From the NCBI GenBank assembly GCA_965243415.1, contig OZ251549.1:2108001-2172000 (forward strand): 64,000 bases of DNA. The letters run 5' to 3'. A program made the translations under genes and the position numbers. Below are positions 63,096 to 64,000 of the stretch, one piece after another; position 1 is the stretch's first letter, and each line of letters starts with the position of its first letter. Source of the stretch: G965204755 sp965243415 (GTDB lineage: Bacteria; Acidobacteriota; Vicinamibacteria; Marinacidobacterales; Marinacidobacteraceae). The notes beneath the pieces were generated by a model. It worked only from the letters and a program-made list of their open reading frames with translations, did no database searches and was not told the origin of the DNA.

Positions 63096-64000
63096 GAAAC
63101 CGGTGCTGGAGCGCCTGGGACTGCGTGGTTTCCGCAGTTTCCGGGAAGAGACCGTGTCTTTCGACAATCCGGTCTTCCTCGTCGGCCACAACGGCTCCGG
63201 GAAGAGCAACCTGGTGGACGCTCTCGCTTTTCTCGGCGACGCGATGCAGTTGCCGCTTCACGCCGTCGTCCGTTCGCGAGGCGGATTCCCTGTTGTCGCC
63301 CATCGGGACTTCGGACGGGAGCGGTCCGGAGAACATCGGCCTGTCCGTCGCTCTGCGCGACCCCGATGCGGACAGCCATCGAGTGGACTACGAGTTCGAA
63401 CTGCGCCCCCGGGGAGGCGGCGGCGAGTTCGAAGTGGCGCGGGAGAAGTGTGTCGTCGAAGGCGCGGACGGGGAAGTCGCCCGTTTCGAGCGAACGAAGG
63501 CGCCGCAGGCGTCGCAACAGTGGCCCGTCGTTCCCGAAGGTCTCGTACCGAACCTGGAACCGGATCATCTCGCTCTTCCCGTCGTCGGGGGAGACCCTCG
63601 GTTCCGCGTAGCGCAGGAGTTCCTCACGGACCTCCAGGTCTGCCGCGTCGAACCGGAGGCGCTCCGGTCGCCGCAGGAGCCGGAGGGTGGAACCCGACTT
63701 CGTGCGGACGGGAGGAACGCGGCGAGCGTATTGGAGGAGATCCAACGTACGGCCGAGATGGACAAGGAGGTCATGCGGGACCTGATGGAGAGCGTCGTCC
63801 CCGGCATGGTGGACTTCCAGCCGAAGCGGCTGGGTGCGCATCTGACGATCGAGTTCCGGCAGAAGCGGAACGAGAGCGGCATTGCCTTTCCTGCGTCCAG
63901 CATGTCGAACGGCACCCTGCGCCTGCTGGGGCTCCTGTTGGCGGTGTTCCAGAGCCGGAGGCCGAGTGTCCTCGCCATCGAGGAGCCGGAACTCACCATG
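63085..64000 (+). pseudogene. AAA ATPase, array member 4: frameshifted and cut by the window end
   Basis: Starts with ATG at 63085 inside the DUF499 gene. LGLRGFRSFREETVSF and Walker A GHNGSGKSN (Lys40) are in frame 1. After AVVRSRGGFPVVAHR the protein signal moves to frame 2, where NIGLSVALRDPDADSHRVDYEFEL, GTRLRADGRNAASVLEEI, SSMSNGTLRLLGLLLAVFQ and IEEPELTM (Walker B at the window edge) are read. Removing one G from the GGG at 63305-63307 restores a continuous frame (HRTSDGSGPENIG). The gene continues beyond base 64000. It is more distant from members 1-3 and resembles generic AAA_21/RecF-like proteins. Either a true frameshift or an assembly error. Confidence 0.72.

Overview
The window is very GC-rich (about 70% G+C by eye), gene-dense bacterial chromosome with 45 protein-coding genes or gene remnants and no rRNA, tRNA or CRISPR array that I can see. 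The gene set (a very large sortilin/VPS10-like propeller protein, a DUF885 dipeptidase-like protein, secreted amidohydrolase, gamma-glutamyltransferase, heme A synthase, NHL-repeat lipoprotein) together with frequent TANNNT boxes a few bases before GTG/ATG starts would fit a Gemmatimonadota-like or otherwise deep-branching GC-rich lineage. That assignment is an inference, not a proof.

Layout. 1-2100: end of a DUF1028 gene and a threonine aldolase. 2117-4398 (minus): restriction-modification pair 1, a probable endonuclease coupled to an NPPY-type adenine methylase. 4475-5203 (minus): ankyrin-repeat lipoprotein. 5553-13954 (plus): a five-gene operon in which every junction is a 4-base ATGA overlap: transketolase, an AAA ATPase, a PD-(D/E)xK-like nuclease, a radical SAM/DUF2344 protein and an SPPY-type DNA methylase. 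14079-17247: DUF885 protein, then a DUF4143 ATPase whose start codon lies in a perfect inverted repeat. 17258-19483 (minus): restriction-modification pair 2, a NotI-like endonuclease coupled to a Dam-family (D12) methylase, plus a small unknown gene. 19558-31163: mainly exported or metabolic genes (VPS10-like propeller, membrane desaturase-like protein, acyltransferase-like and GH3 acyl-adenylating proteins, HAD phosphatase, two lipoproteins, AIR-synthase-like protein). 31312-47094: housekeeping (trkA, trkH, acs, leucyl aminopeptidase, ggt, DUF3810, two tandem paralogous HELxH proteins, LhgO-like oxidoreductase, ctaA, amidohydrolase).

47136-64000 (plus, running off the window) is a large defence island: DUF4145 zinc-ribbon protein, SNF2 helicase with DUF3883, AlbA_2/schlafen-type protein, DUF1156 DNA methylase, then an array of paralogous RecF/OLD-like AAA ATPases (one with a coupled DUF4276 partner), a DUF499 ATPase, and a fourth AAA ATPase that is frameshifted and cut by the window end. 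The DUF3883-helicase/DUF1156-methylase/DUF499-ATPase core resembles helicase-methylase-ATPase loci listed in defence-island surveys. The unusual part is the array of three closely similar ATPases inserted between methylase and DUF499 ATPase, with signs of duplication, active-site drift and partner loss.

Taken together the window carries four DNA methylases, two restriction endonuclease-like genes, a separate ATPase-nuclease pair and a multi-gene island, interleaved with central metabolism. I judge the most likely undescribed systems to be (a) the AAA-ATPase/DUF4276 array inside the DUF1156-DUF499 locus and (b) the ATPase-nuclease pair translationally locked between transketolase and the radical SAM gene.
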